Shown here piece after piece: positions 9,087-18,601 of a stretch of DNA of 64,000 nucleotides. The stretch is from Lysinibacillus agricola. GTDB taxonomy: Bacteria > Bacillota > Bacilli > Bacillales_A > Planococcaceae. The stretch covers positions 4,529,501 to 4,593,500 of the forward strand of contig NZ_CP067341.1 in the NCBI RefSeq assembly GCF_016638705.1, given 5' to 3'. Under the pieces are notes generated by a model that was given only the letters and a program-made list of their open reading frames with translations, made no database searches and was not told the DNA's origin. Numbering within the stretch: position 1 is the first letter of the stretch; every line of letters begins with the position of its first letter. Both the position numbers and the translations under genes were made by a program.

Positions 9087-9878
9087 TCAGCTTTTTTTTG
9101 CAGATGAGCCGTCCTCCGTAACAAGAGGTTGAATTAACACTTCTACACGACGATTTTTAGCACGACCCTCAGGAGTGTCATTCGGAGCAATAGCTCGGTT
9201 TTCGCCATACCCTTTAGCACTAAAGTTCTCAGACTTTAATTGAGAATTACTATTCAATAGAACCATATAGAAATTTGAAGCACGCAATAATGATAACTCC
9301 AGATTTGACGAGAAATCGGGTCCTGCTGGGACATTATCTGTATGCCCTGTGATAACAATGTTACGCGGTGGATTAGATACTAATACATCCGCAAGCTCCT
9401 TCACAACTGGAGTATATTCTGGTTTAACATTTACCTTCCCTGGATCAAACAGAATACTATCACGAATTGTTACAAGTAAACCCTCATCAGTCATTGCTGT
9501 TGCAAACTGACCTTCCATCTCATTAACAGCGATAAAATTATCCACACTATCTTTAATTTCAGCCAACTCTTGCTGATCCTTTAAATACGCAGAGTTTTGC
9601 TGTGCCTGTTGTGGTGTTTGGTCACTTTCTGCATTCGGACTTTGGACCGGCGAAGGCTGCTCTAAAAAGCTTGTTCCACCATCAAATACTTGATTAAACA
9701 CTGCTGACATTCTCTCTAGCTTTTCTTGGTCTACTGAACTGGATGCAAATAATATGATAAACACAGCTAATAGCAATGTTAAAATATCTGCATACGGAAC
9801 TAGCCAAGACTCATCGATATGCTCATCATGCTTTTTTTTCTTAGCTTTCTTTGCCAAGGCCGCCCGCCCCGCTTTCAT
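9087..9878 (-). CDS. motB: Flagellar motor stator protein MotB
   Basis: 263 residues. Together with MotA it forms the ion-driven stator of the flagellar motor. The N-terminus is lysine-rich, then a single membrane helix with the ion-binding aspartate (WLVPYADILTLLLAVFIILFA, about residues 25-45), a plug/linker region rich in Q/S, and an OmpA-like peptidoglycan-binding domain (ITGHTDNVPAGPDF, AKGYGENRAIAPNDTPEGRAKNRRVEVLI). The overall sequence resembles B. subtilis MotB more than MotS. The ATG overlaps motA by 38 bases; a TTG at 9857, giving a start MAKKAKKKK as in B. subtilis, is an alternative start. Confidence 0.92.
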   Translation of the reverse strand: MKAGRAALAKKAKKKKHDEHIDESWLVPYADILTLLLAVFIILFASSSVDQEKLERMSAVFNQVFDGGTSFLEQPSPVQSPNAESDQTPQQAQQNSAYLKDQQELAEIKDSVDNFIAVNEMEGQFATAMTDEGLLVTIRDSILFDPGKVNVKPEYTPVVKELADVLVSNPPRNIVITGHTDNVPAGPDFSSNLELSLLRASNFYMVLLNSNSQLKSENFSAKGYGENRAIAPNDTPEGRAKNRRVEVLIQPLVTEDGSSAKKS

Positions 9879-10644
9879 CCGAAATTTGACGACGCTCTTC
9901 CATTGTTAAGTAAGAAGAAAGTTTTTGTTCGATAACACGTGGCGCCTCCCCTTCTAAGACAGAAAGGATGCCTTCAATCATCATTCTTTTTTGCTTAACT
10001 TCGACAGCTGATTTACGTTTTAATTTATTTGCAAATGGATGCCATAAAACATAACCTGTAAAAATACCTAATAACGTAGCCATGAAGGCAGCTGAAATAG
10101 CGTGCCCTAGCTTTTCTATGTCATTCATATCTGCTAATGCGGCGATTAACCCTACTACCGCACCAAGTACCCCTAAAGTTGGGGCATATGTACCAGCCTG
10201 CGTAAAGATTGCAGAACCACTAGCATGACGTTCTTCCATTGCTTCGACTTCTTCTGTTAAGACATCACGAATATAATCTGCATTCTGACCATCAATTGCT
10301 AATGTAAGTCCATTCTTTAGAAATGGGTCTTCTATCTCTGAAGCTTTACTCTCAAGTGCCAAGAGACCTTCACGGCGAGCTAAATCAGCCCATTGTGAAA
10401 ACATCTTAATAATCTCAATATCATCTGCTAACTTTGTTTCTTTAAAAAGAATTTTAAATAGTTTTGGTACACGCTTTAACTCCTTCATTGGGAAGGCAAT
10501 TGTTACTGCGGAAATAGTACCAAAGATGATAATTAGAATGGCAGCTGGGTTATAAAATGCACTTAAGCTTACACCCTTTAGCACCATTCCTGTTAATAGC
10601 GCTATAAACGCAAGTATTAACCCTACAATCGACGATATATCCAT
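9841..10644 (-). CDS. motA: Flagellar motor stator protein MotA
   Basis: 267 residues from the ATG at 10644, chosen because GGAGG lies 8 bases upstream; an upstream in-frame start would add 14 residues without a ribosome site. Four membrane segments: MDISSIVGLILAFIALLTGMV and AILIIIFGTISAVTIAF near the N-terminus, YAPTLGVLGAVVGLIAAL and AISAAFMATLLGIFTGYVL further on, with a large cytoplasmic loop between that contacts the rotor. Translationally coupled to motB. No clear sigma-D promoter was seen in the AT-rich DNA upstream. Confidence 0.93.
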   Translation of the reverse strand: MDISSIVGLILAFIALLTGMVLKGVSLSAFYNPAAILIIIFGTISAVTIAFPMKELKRVPKLFKILFKETKLADDIEIIKMFSQWADLARREGLLALESKASEIEDPFLKNGLTLAIDGQNADYIRDVLTEEVEAMEERHASGSAIFTQAGTYAPTLGVLGAVVGLIAALADMNDIEKLGHAISAAFMATLLGIFTGYVLWHPFANKLKRKSAVEVKQKRMMIEGILSVLEGEAPRVIEQKLSSYLTMEERRQISDESGAGGLGKES

Positions 10645-10833
10645 TCTAGAACCTCCAAATTTCCTATTAAACTTTATTTCGTCCATTTTTCCATATTTTT
10701 AAATATATATTATAGTATAAATGTATTTCATAAATTTTTCGATGTAATAAATACTTTTTATTCACTTTTCGACCATATTTGATTATATTGAATTAAGAAT
10801 ATTACACTAAATTGTCTTTATTTGAAAGGAGTT

Positions 10834-12075
10834 ATGAATTTGTTATTATCCTTCGACACAAAATTACTAAAATATGCCGAACTAGCTGTAAAAGTAGGAG
10901 TAAATATCCAAAATAATCAGTATCTCTATATAAGCTGTTCGACCGATAATTTAAAACTAGCGCAAATAATTACTAAAATAGCGTATCAAAATGGTGCAAA
11001 ACAGGTTTTTGTCGATTTATCTGACGATGTGCTTGTTCGTACTCGCTATGAAAACGCTCCAAAAGACTCATTTGATTTCTTCCCACCATGGAAAGTTCAA
11101 GAACGCGAATGGCTAGCTGAGCAAGGGGCTGCATTTTTAAGTATCACTTCTCAGAACCCTGATTTATTAAGAGGGATTGAGCATGAGAAGATTATGACTT
11201 CCCAAAAAGCATCAGGAAAGGCACTAGCTAAATATTATGGATGGTTGCAATCAGATAAATTTAGCTGGACAGTGATTGCTGCGCCTTCCAAGGCATGGGC
11301 AGCGAAGGTATTCCCTAATTTGCCAGAGAATCAACAAATGGATGCATTGTGGGAAGCGATATTTGTCGCTACACGTACAGACCTCGAAAATCCAGTAGAA
11401 GCTTGGCAAGAGCATGATAAGGAGCTTCATAGCAAAGCTGATTATTTAAATATTAAGCAATATAAAGCGCTTCACTACACAGCGCCAGGCACGGACTTAA
11501 CGATCGAATTACCTACAAAGCATGTATGGACGGGCGGTGGTAGCGTCAATACAAAAGGGCAAACATTTATGGCTAATATGCCGACTGAGGAAATCTTTAC
11601 AGCACCTTTAAAAACAGGTGTAAATGGCTATGTTTCGAGCACAAAGCCTTTAAGTTATAGTGGAAACATTATTGACAATTTTAAACTTACATTTAAAGAT
11701 GGTCGAATTGTTGACGTAGAAGCTGAGCAAGGACAAGAAATTTTAACATCGCTTATTGCAGCAGATGAAGGTGCACATTATCTTGGTGAAATAGCATTAG
11801 TGCCACACCAATCACCTATTTCACAGTCAGGTTTATTATTTTACAATACATTATTTGATGAAAACGCCTCTAATCATTTAGCGATAGGAAATGCCTATGC
11901 TTTTTGTATTGAGGGTGGGAAGGAAATGTCTTCTGAAGAGCTACTGAAGAATGGACTTAATCACAGCTTGACACATGTAGACTTTATGATTGGTTCTGAG
12001 CAAATGAATATAGACGGCATTACTACAGATGAACAAATAGACCCAATTTTCCGTAATGGCAACTGGGCAATTTAA
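10834..12075 (+). CDS. M29 family aminopeptidase (AmpS-like), copy 1
   Basis: 413 residues. Cytoplasmic metallo-aminopeptidase that removes N-terminal residues from peptides. Family motifs are all present: YTAPGTDLTIELP, the glutamate in ADEGAHYLGEIALVPH, NTLFDENASNHLAIGNAY and the closing THVDFMIGSEQMNIDGI with the H and D metal ligands. The ATG at 10834 lies very close to AAAGGAG; a TTG at 10840 has better spacing and would match the start of the paralog at 24.1-25.4 kb. Monocistronic. Confidence 0.88.
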   Translation: MNLLLSFDTKLLKYAELAVKVGVNIQNNQYLYISCSTDNLKLAQIITKIAYQNGAKQVFVDLSDDVLVRTRYENAPKDSFDFFPPWKVQEREWLAEQGAAFLSITSQNPDLLRGIEHEKIMTSQKASGKALAKYYGWLQSDKFSWTVIAAPSKAWAAKVFPNLPENQQMDALWEAIFVATRTDLENPVEAWQEHDKELHSKADYLNIKQYKALHYTAPGTDLTIELPTKHVWTGGGSVNTKGQTFMANMPTEEIFTAPLKTGVNGYVSSTKPLSYSGNIIDNFKLTFKDGRIVDVEAEQGQEILTSLIAADEGAHYLGEIALVPHQSPISQSGLLFYNTLFDENASNHLAIGNAYAFCIEGGKEMSSEELLKNGLNHSLTHVDFMIGSEQMNIDGITTDEQIDPIFRNGNWAI

Positions 12076-12214
12076 GCAATTTGTTCCTACTAATATTATA
12101 TTAGTCTAGGTATGTTATGGATGTCATAAATTATCCTTAGATTTTCCTAGTAACCTATTGTATAATTGCTATAGACAATATTGTAGATTATTTTAGTTGA
12201 GAGGAGCTTTTATC

Positions 12215-12349
12215 ATGTTCATTACGACTGTACTAGGCTTTTCAGCCGTTTTACTAATTTCTCTAGCATTCTTCATCCACTACCTACAAGTTGGTTTAGA
12301 TTCTAAATCTTCAGTAACTGTAGATCCAAAACCAAAAGAAGAATTTTAA
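12215..12349 (+). CDS. Small single-span membrane protein, unknown
   Basis: 44 residues: MFITTVLGFSAVLLISLAFF and a short polar tail ending DPKPKEEF. GAGAGGAG stands 8 bases before the ATG and a terminator follows the stop directly, so this is a real small gene. One membrane helix (about residues 3-24), out-of-membrane C-terminal tail. No family recognised. Confidence 0.7.
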   Translation: MFITTVLGFSAVLLISLAFFIHYLQVGLDSKSSVTVDPKPKEEF

Positions 12350-12357
12350 TCTCATTG

Positions 12358-12388
12358 AAAACAGCTACTAGAACGTAGCTGTTTTTTA
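12358..12388 (+). terminator. Terminator after the 44-residue membrane protein
   Basis: AAAACAGCTAC ... GTAGCTGTTTTTT, immediately behind the stop codon. Confidence 0.75.
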
Positions 12389-12529
12389 TTTATTTTCAAT
12401 CATTTCGATTCGCTAAATAAATTACTAAACTTCTTTTTTTTCGTAGAAATTGCGTGAATATTGTCATTATTATTTGCATATTTAAAGTTTTGCTCTAAAA
12501 TATTTCTGTAAGGAAGGGAGCAATCTTTC

Positions 12530-13093
12530 ATGACAATGTTACAAGATATTCTTAGATTTAATGAAGATTTCGTTCAAGAAAAAAAATATGAGCCTTTTAT
12601 TACAACAAAGTATCCTGATAAACGCATCGTTGTGTTATCTTGTATGGATACTCGCCTAGTAGAGCTGTTACCTAAAGCTATGAATTTACGTAATGGCGAT
12701 GTAAAAATCGTTAAAAGTGCTGGGGCATTAGTTAGTCACCCTTTTGGTGCAATTATGCGTAGTTTACTTGTAGCAGTTTATGAACTACAAGCAGATGAGG
12801 TGTATGTTGTTGGACATTATGACTGCGGTATGAGTGCAGTTGATCCAGAAGCGATGCTAAGTAAAATGGTTGCTAGAGGGATTAACCCTGAAACCATCAA
12901 AATGATGGAATATTCGGGTCTTGATTTAAAAGAGTTTTTACGTGGCTTTGGTGACGTAGCAACAAGTGTAAAGAAAAGTGTCGATACAATTCGCAATCAC
13001 CCGTTAATGGTTAAAGACGTGCCTGTTCATGGCTTAGTAATTGACCCAAATACAGGTCGCCTTGATTTAATCGAAGACGGTAGCAAACAATAA
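12530..13093 (+). CDS. Beta-class carbonic anhydrase (YtiB-like)
   Basis: 187 residues. Interconverts CO2 and bicarbonate with a zinc ion. Zinc ligands are visible as C and D in VLSCMDTRL (about 38-46) and H and C in VVGHYDCGMS (about 98-107). The sequence closely follows B. subtilis YtiB in length and motifs (MNLRNGDVKIVKSAGA, HPFGAIMRS, VHGLVIDP). GGAAGGGAG precedes the ATG. Single gene between terminators. Confidence 0.92.
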   Translation: MTMLQDILRFNEDFVQEKKYEPFITTKYPDKRIVVLSCMDTRLVELLPKAMNLRNGDVKIVKSAGALVSHPFGAIMRSLLVAVYELQADEVYVVGHYDCGMSAVDPEAMLSKMVARGINPETIKMMEYSGLDLKEFLRGFGDVATSVKKSVDTIRNHPLMVKDVPVHGLVIDPNTGRLDLIEDGSKQ

Positions 13094-13099
13094 TAATAA

Positions 13100-13145
13100 A
13101 GAAGTGTCTATCCGTCATTGTTTGAGAGATAGACACTTCTTTTTA
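13100..13145. terminator. Bidirectional terminator
   Basis: AAAGAAGTGTCTATC ... GATAGACACTTCTTTTT, between the convergent carbonic anhydrase and GNAT genes. Confidence 0.8.
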
Positions 13146-13685
13146 TTGGTCCTCTAAACGTGCATACATATAATGGTCCACCCATTGACCATTAATGTAC
13201 AGAAGCTTTCTTAAAAGACCTTCACGCTGAAATCCAGACTTTTCTAAGACACGGATAGAAGCATTATTTTGTGTTGAAACATAAGCCTCTACACGATGTA
13301 ATCCTACTTGCTCGAATGCAAATTTCACGACCATGTTAACTGCTTCTGTCACGATCCCTTTCCCTACGTAAATCTCATCCATCGCATAACCAACAAATGC
13401 ACTAGAGTACGGTAAACGTTTTACGGCATAAAGAGCAATATGTCCTATTAGATTATTTGTACCCGGCTCAAAAATACCGAAAGTAAATTCTCTCTTTGAG
13501 TCCATTAGGTATAAGCTTTCTTGAATTTTTTTATATTGAGCATCAACTGTATAATATTCAGATCGTTGCAATGGTTCGTATGTAGACCAAAAGTATTTAT
13601 TGCGACTTACGAGACCAGTTAAACTTTGTGCATCTTTTTCTTGAAATGTGCGAATGTAGCATTTTCTCCCCTGAATTGATACCAC
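13143..13685 (-). CDS. GNAT acetyltransferase, RimJ/RimL-like
   Basis: 180 residues from a GTG at 13685 (AAGGGTGG just upstream); an ATG at 13730 in the same frame is an alternative, but its GGAG is only two bases away. The fold signature is complete: IRTFQEKDAQSL at the N-terminus, FVGYAMDEIYVGKGIVTEAVNMVVKFAFEQVGLHRVEAYV for acetyl-CoA binding, and NNASIRVLEKSGFQREGLLRK near the C-terminus. Such enzymes acetylate N-terminal amines or small molecules; the substrate is not predictable. Confidence 0.85.
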   Translation of the reverse strand: MVSIQGRKCYIRTFQEKDAQSLTGLVSRNKYFWSTYEPLQRSEYYTVDAQYKKIQESLYLMDSKREFTFGIFEPGTNNLIGHIALYAVKRLPYSSAFVGYAMDEIYVGKGIVTEAVNMVVKFAFEQVGLHRVEAYVSTQNNASIRVLEKSGFQREGLLRKLLYINGQWVDHYMYARLEDQ

Positions 13686-13811
13686 ATTTCCACCCTTTTT
13701 CCTTAATAGTTTCCAAATTTTAAGCACCATTTCTCCACACTAGCCTTCCGATAATTATCAATACATTTTAATGCCTGCGTTCATTCTATCAATGGTTAAC
13801 AAACAATTTGT

Positions 13812-13976
13812 GAATCTTCACCATAACGTGGGGTTGATTTCCGTTCCGACTGGGCGCTTTCCTGGGGGCGTCCGATGAGCCGCTGATCCCCAAGGAGTCG
13901 CCCAGTCTCCACTCCAATCAACTTATATATGGTATAAATTTCAACAAATATCATCCACAACTTTTAGTAATGAGCC
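13812..13976. repeat. MITE-like element, copy C (full-length reference form)
   Basis: About 165 bp. Left end GAATCTTCACCATAACGTGG, then GTTGATTTCCGTTCCGACTG and GGGCGCTTTCCTGGGGGCG; centre GATGAGCCGCTGATCCCC; then CGCCCAGTC...AATCAAC and right end AGTAATGAGCC. Flanks CAATTTGT and CAATAAGT could be a decayed 8-bp target duplication. Confidence 0.8.
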
Positions 13977-14002
13977 CAATAAGTTTTATTTTATTGTATG
14001 TA

Positions 14003-14051
14003 AAAAAAGATGCTGCTACAACTAAAACATTTCGTCTTGTTGTTACAGCAT
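14003..14051 (-). terminator. Terminator of the PPK2 gene
   Basis: On the reverse strand, GATGCTGTAACAAC ... GTTGTAGCAGCATC followed by TTTTTTTAC, directly behind the PPK2 stop. Confidence 0.75.
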
Positions 14052-14059
14052 CAGCATCA

Positions 14060-14890
14060 TTATTTAATTTTTTGTTTTTGTTTTTTAGGTTTCTCTTCTA
14101 GCAATTCAAGGCTAGACGATTCAGCATCTTCTAAATGCGCTTTGTCGAATACATTCGTTAAATGAAGGCCACGTTTTTCCGCCTCACGTTCGATATGTGC
14201 AATTGTTTCTTGAAGCACTTGTACACGCGCATATTTTTTATCGTTACCCGGTACTAAAATCCATGGGGCATTTTTCTTATCTGTCTTCTCAAACATATCA
14301 TTTGCAGCTTCTTTATACTGAGGTGTTTTTTCACGATTACGCCAGTCTTCATCTGTTAGCTTCCAAGACTTATATGGATCCTCCTCACGTTCTTTAAAAC
14401 GGTTTAGCTGCTCCTCATCAGATACTTGAAGCCAAAACTTAATGACAATATAATCTCCTGCTGTTAAAATCTTTTCAAAATTATTAATTTCTTCGTATGC
14501 ACGAGACCATTCTTCTTTTGTTGCAAATCCTTCAATACGCTCAACTAATACACGGCCATACCAGGAACGATCGAAAATAGCGATTTGCCCATGTTGTGGT
14601 AGCTTTCTCCAAAAACGTTGTAAATAATTGTAGCGTAGTTCATGAGGCTGAGGTGCTGAAATTGGGTGTACGACATAGCCACGTGGATCAGCACGCTCAA
14701 TTAGACGTTTAATAGCGCCACCCTTACCAGCAGCATCCATACCTTCAAACACTAGAATTAGCCCAATTTTATTGTTTAATAAAAACTGCTGAGCATTTAA
14801 CATTTCATATTGGAGTTCTTTTAATTTCTTTTTATACATCTTCTTATCTAGTTCAACTGATACATCTAGATTGTTTAAATTTTGAGCCAT
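14060..14890 (-). CDS. ppk2: Polyphosphate kinase 2 family protein
   Basis: 276 residues. PPK2 enzymes transfer phosphate between polyphosphate and nucleotides, mostly making ATP/GTP from ADP/GDP or AMP. The P-loop is GMDAAGKGGAIKRL (about 50-63), the lid/Walker B region FDRSWYGRVLVERIEGF, with RFWRKLPQHGQIAIF before it and RFKEREEDPYKSWKLTDEDW after it. The single-domain length fits class I or III; substrate class cannot be read with certainty. The C-terminus is a lysine-rich tail (EEKPKKQKQKIK). AAGGAGTG precedes the ATG. Confidence 0.9.
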   Translation of the reverse strand: MAQNLNNLDVSVELDKKMYKKKLKELQYEMLNAQQFLLNNKIGLILVFEGMDAAGKGGAIKRLIERADPRGYVVHPISAPQPHELRYNYLQRFWRKLPQHGQIAIFDRSWYGRVLVERIEGFATKEEWSRAYEEINNFEKILTAGDYIVIKFWLQVSDEEQLNRFKEREEDPYKSWKLTDEDWRNREKTPQYKEAANDMFEKTDKKNAPWILVPGNDKKYARVQVLQETIAHIEREAEKRGLHLTNVFDKAHLEDAESSSLELLEEKPKKQKQKIK

Positions 14891-15095
14891 TAAAACTTCA
14901 CTCCTTACATTTGAATATCCTTATTGTACTAAAGAAATATATGAATAACTATTCAAATGGTAAATTGTAGATAATTTTAGCGAAACAACACGATACATTG
15001 TTGAAAATTTCCGTTATAATGAAAATAAATAATGTCACAGTCCTATACTTATTTGTCTTTTCCCTATACAATTTAACACGAAGGGAGAGGAAAAC

Positions 15096-15809
15096 ATGCC
15101 TCGGTTTATTTTGATGACAGTATCTTTTATTGTCTCACTTATCCTAACCTTTTCATCCTTTTTCATGAAAATAAACGGTCAATCTTCGCTAGAAATCTCA
15201 AATCGTTTTCCTGTAATTTTTGCACCTTTTAATGTTAGTTATGTGATTTGGATTGGGGTTTACATGTTACTTGGTTATTGGTTAGTTATGAATATAAAAA
15301 AGACATCTATTAAACAGACTGTTCTCTTTAGTAGCATATGTATCATGCAGGCGCTAACGATTGTTGTTTGGCACCATGAATTATTTATCGTGTCAATTGG
15401 CAGTACGTTTATTTTAGTAGTGTATATATTTTTGTTGTACAATACGTACCCTCTCAGCGATAATTCACCCTCAGGTCGTTTACCCTTCTCGATTTACTTC
15501 GCATGGGTTACATTTATACTGATGACAAACGTAAGCTTTACGCTAACATCTTTTGAATGGAACGGTTTTGGCCTTAGCAATCCACTTTGGGCAGTTATTT
15601 TACTGACAATTGGGGTAGCAATCGCATTACATATTCGATTCCATCATTTTGATATTATGTACCCAAGTGTTTTTATCTGGTCCTATATTGGGGTAGCGTT
15701 ACATAATGGTTTTGATGAGCTACTTGTGACAACGGCAGCCTTGTTTTTATGTGGTGTGCTACTTGTCGGTATATTATTTATTAAAAAAAATCCTGCCTAC
15801 CAAAAATAA
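15096..15809 (+). CDS. Polytopic membrane protein, TspO/MBR-like
   Basis: 237 residues with seven or eight hydrophobic segments. The beginning (INGQSSLEISNRFPVIFAPF, then SYVIWIGVYMLLGYWLV) follows the pattern of the large tryptophan-rich sensory/TspO-like membrane proteins of Bacilli, but the conserved tryptophans are few, so the assignment is weak. No functional residue can be named. GGGAGAGG precedes the ATG. Single gene; its terminator begins inside the last codons. Confidence 0.55.
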   Translation: MPRFILMTVSFIVSLILTFSSFFMKINGQSSLEISNRFPVIFAPFNVSYVIWIGVYMLLGYWLVMNIKKTSIKQTVLFSSICIMQALTIVVWHHELFIVSIGSTFILVVYIFLLYNTYPLSDNSPSGRLPFSIYFAWVTFILMTNVSFTLTSFEWNGFGLSNPLWAVILLTIGVAIALHIRFHHFDIMYPSVFIWSYIGVALHNGFDELLVTTAALFLCGVLLVGILFIKKNPAYQK

Positions 15810-15827
15810 ATTGGTTAGCAGGATTTT
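15789..15827. terminator. Bidirectional terminator
   Basis: AAAATCCTGC-TACCAA ... TTGGTTAGCAGGATTTT with one bulge. It overlaps the last codons of the membrane protein gene and lies just before the stop of the convergent map gene. Confidence 0.75.
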
Positions 15828-15831
15828 AGTT

Positions 15832-16605
<774 letters not shown>

Positions 16606-16703
16606 CTAATATCTACTATTTAATATAACATAACTTTCTATGCATAAAACGCTAAACGCTTTAAATATTATATGCCATCTTACATTGTAAAGTGCTGAAA
16701 ATA

Positions 16704-17000
16704 GGCTCATTACCGTAACGTAGGGGTGATTTCCGTTCCGACTGGGCGCTTTCCTGGGGGCGTCCGATGAGCCGCTTTTGTTGTTGCTGTCGCTACGCTT
16801 TCGCACAGAAAACATCCGCTGCGCTCCAGGGTCTCGGGTCAACAGATGTTTTTTGCGCGAAAGCGAAGCGGCAGCGGCACCGATGTTGGTCACGAAGGCG
16901 TTATCACAGGATGTGATGGTTTTAGCCTTCGTTCCTCTATCGCTGATCCCCAAGGAGTCGCCCAGTCGTAACGAAGATCAACTTATTTGCATGACATAAA
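16704..17000. repeat. MITE-like element, copy D, with nested insertion
   Basis: Starts GGCTCATTACCGTAACGTAGG and runs as in copy C to GATGAGCCGC, then about 180 bp of extra DNA (16775-16959) is inserted, after which CGCTGATCCCCAAGG and CGCCCAGTCG resume. The insert is rich in TTCGCTTTCGCACAG-type motifs and contains GGTCACGAAGGCGTTATCAC. The same insert at the same internal site is found in the copy at 36890-37285. The right TIR is lost. Antisense open frames here are products of the repeat, not genes. Confidence 0.8.
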
Positions 17001-17093
17001 TATACGCAATCCCTAACCTAGCTAAAAAAGCAACAATCCTACATTCAATTTAATAAAAATAAAAACCCTCCACTCATGTGAAGGGCATAATAG

Positions 17094-17654
17094 TTATGAT
17101 TTTCGTTGCATTAATTGAGGAGCTGCTGTGAATAACAGAACACCCACAATTGCTGTTAAAATTGTTGCTGGTAGCATATATGTTCCATTATAAATGATGG
17201 AATAAATCCACGCATTTTGATCTCCAGCATACTCTGAGAAAAATACAGCGCCCGCAATGGTATGTGCTGCATATCGTAAAAATCCTGCTAATACAGTTCC
17301 TAGAATAATATAAAGTGCCATTTTCTTTTTGTTTAAATTTTTAGCAGCCTCGAGTACTGGTCGGCGAACAACGGCCGCTAAACCAACTACTGTGAAGGCA
17401 ACACCATAATCGAGTAATCCTTGAAGCCAATGTATAATAAAGGCACCAAACATTGTTTGCATAACACCAATAAGTAAGCCTGTTGTCAGACCTGGCATAA
17501 GACCCCAACGAAATGCCATTAACATTATTGGCACCATCACTAGACTAACAGAGCCTCCTTGTGCCCATACTTGGAAGGAAACCTGATCGAGCACAAGGCC
17601 AATCGCTGCGAATATCGCAATTTCCACAAGCATTAAAAGTCTTTTTTTGTCCAT
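17094..17654 (-). CDS. thiT: Thiamine ECF transporter substrate-binding subunit ThiT
   Basis: 186 residues, about six membrane helices. The S component that captures thiamine for the energy-coupling-factor transporter; it works with a shared EcfAA'T module encoded elsewhere. Family features are EIAIFAAIGLVLDQVSFQVWAQGGSVSLVMVPIMLMAFRWG at the N-terminus and LRYAAHTIAGAVFFSEYA in the middle, where thiamine-contacting Trp, His and Tyr lie. AAAGGAGAG precedes the ATG. Expression is controlled by the TPP riboswitch directly upstream. Confidence 0.95.
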   Translation of the reverse strand: MDKKRLLMLVEIAIFAAIGLVLDQVSFQVWAQGGSVSLVMVPIMLMAFRWGLMPGLTTGLLIGVMQTMFGAFIIHWLQGLLDYGVAFTVVGLAAVVRRPVLEAAKNLNKKKMALYIILGTVLAGFLRYAAHTIAGAVFFSEYAGDQNAWIYSIIYNGTYMLPATILTAIVGVLLFTAAPQLMQRKS

Positions 17655-17783
17655 AATTATTCTCTCCTTTGTTCCGATGTAGGATACAAGAGCAGGAATA
17701 GAAAACTGTTGGCAAATATGTCCCTATCTGGCATCAAAAAGGCTTAATCTCCATTCATCATGTTTTTAGTAGCTGAATAAAGA

Positions 17784-17816
17784 TAAAAAACGATGCCAGG
17801 ACAGAGCCTCACATCG
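17784..17816 (-). terminator. Expression-platform terminator of the thiT riboswitch
   Basis: On the reverse strand, CGATGTGAGGC ... CTGGCATCG then TTTTTT, 20 bases behind the TPP aptamer and 130 bases before thiT. It should form when TPP is bound. Confidence 0.75.
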
Positions 17817-17834
17817 TAAAAGTGTCGGTTTCTA

Positions 17835-17927
17835 TCCACATCCCTACGCAAGTGTTAACTTACAGGTTCAAAGAGTCAAGGCATTACGTGCCCAGTCTCA
17901 GCTGACATCATCAGCTCCCCTTGTGGT
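17835..17927 (-). ncRNA. TPP riboswitch (THI element)
   Basis: The reverse strand holds the conserved aptamer blocks in order: AAGGGGAGC, GCTGAGA, CTCTTTGAACCTG and CACTTGCGTAGGGA, closed by a CCACA/TGTGG P1 stem. This is the thiamine pyrophosphate aptamer; with the terminator behind it, it is an OFF switch for thiT when thiamine pyrophosphate is plentiful. It fills most of the 400-base gap upstream of thiT. Confidence 0.95.
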
Positions 17928-18055
17928 CGTTACATCTTAATTTATTTGAACAATCTCATTGTACGCAAACACTGTTATGATTACAACCTCTTCCACATTA
18001 TTTTTTGAAACTTTGCTGTTTTTCATGCGTAAATATTAAAAAAGGAGGTACAACT

Positions 18056-18388
18056 ATGGAGAACCAAAAAATTTTATCTGCGTTTAGTTATCTCAGTATT
18101 TTTTTCGCCCCTTTTATTGTGCCATTAGTTGTTTACTTTATTTCAAAAGATAGCTACGTAAAGAGTCACTCTATTCGAGCACTAATATCACATTTAATTC
18201 CAGTCGGATTCGGAATTATCTTATTTGCAGTCTTTGTCATCTCAACCTTTTCATTTAACACTTTTGACCCAGATTCAAGTAGCAGTACTTTTCTTATTAT
18301 TTGGTTTGCTTCATTCGCAATTTACTTACTCGTTTCAATAGGAATTCTTATTTGGAATATTGTTCAAGCTGTTCGCGTTATCCGATAA
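18056..18388 (+). CDS. DUF4870 family membrane protein
   Basis: 110 residues from the ATG at 18056 (AAAAAGGAGG upstream; the frame is open further up but without a ribosome site). Three hydrophobic segments: FSYLSIFFAPFIVPLVVYFIS, LIPVGFGIILFAVFVISTF and FLIIWFASFAIYLLVSIGILIWNIVQAVR. The pattern DSYVKSHSIRALISH between segments is typical of DUF4870 proteins (Tic20-like fold), of unknown function. A gene for a cationic peptide follows 53 bases downstream, probably on the same transcript. Confidence 0.8.
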   Translation: MENQKILSAFSYLSIFFAPFIVPLVVYFISKDSYVKSHSIRALISHLIPVGFGIILFAVFVISTFSFNTFDPDSSSSTFLIIWFASFAIYLLVSIGILIWNIVQAVRVIR

Positions 18389-18441
18389 TGTTATATTCGA
18401 ACTAAACAAATAGTACCAATAGTTAAAGGAGCTGTTATTTT

Positions 18442-18558
18442 ATGAAAGTATCTAAAGTTGTCAAAACCGCCGTAAAATTAGCACCTATCGTTATCCCAAT
18501 TGTAAAAAAAGTAATCGCTACAAAGAAAGGAACGACTCCTAACGTAACTAAAAAATAA
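18442..18558 (+). CDS. Small cationic amphipathic peptide, unknown
   Basis: 38 residues, starting MKVSKVVKTAVKLAPIVIPI and then KKVIATKK and a polar C-terminal TPNVTKK. About ten lysines and no acidic residue: net charge near +10 with a hydrophobic centre. AAAGGAG lies 9 bases before the ATG and a perfect terminator follows the stop directly. No signal or double-glycine leader. It could be a leaderless antimicrobial or a toxin-like peptide, or a small membrane- or nucleic-acid-binding protein; nothing in the sequence decides. Confidence 0.6.
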   Translation: MKVSKVVKTAVKLAPIVIPIVKKVIATKKGTTPNVTKK

Positions 18559-18561
18559 CAA

Positions 18562-18598
18562 AAGGGCGTATTTCCATATAACGGAGATACGCCTTTTC
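18562..18598. terminator. Bidirectional terminator
   Basis: AAAAGGGCGTATTTCC ... GGAGATACGCCTTTTC, shared by the cationic peptide gene and sbcC. Confidence 0.8.
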
Positions 18599-18601
18599 AC
18601 T

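Noticed and set aside
16606..16953. Open frames on both strands in MITE copy D (also 36955-37314)
   Set aside because: They lie wholly inside repeats, overlap on both strands and have no ribosome sites.
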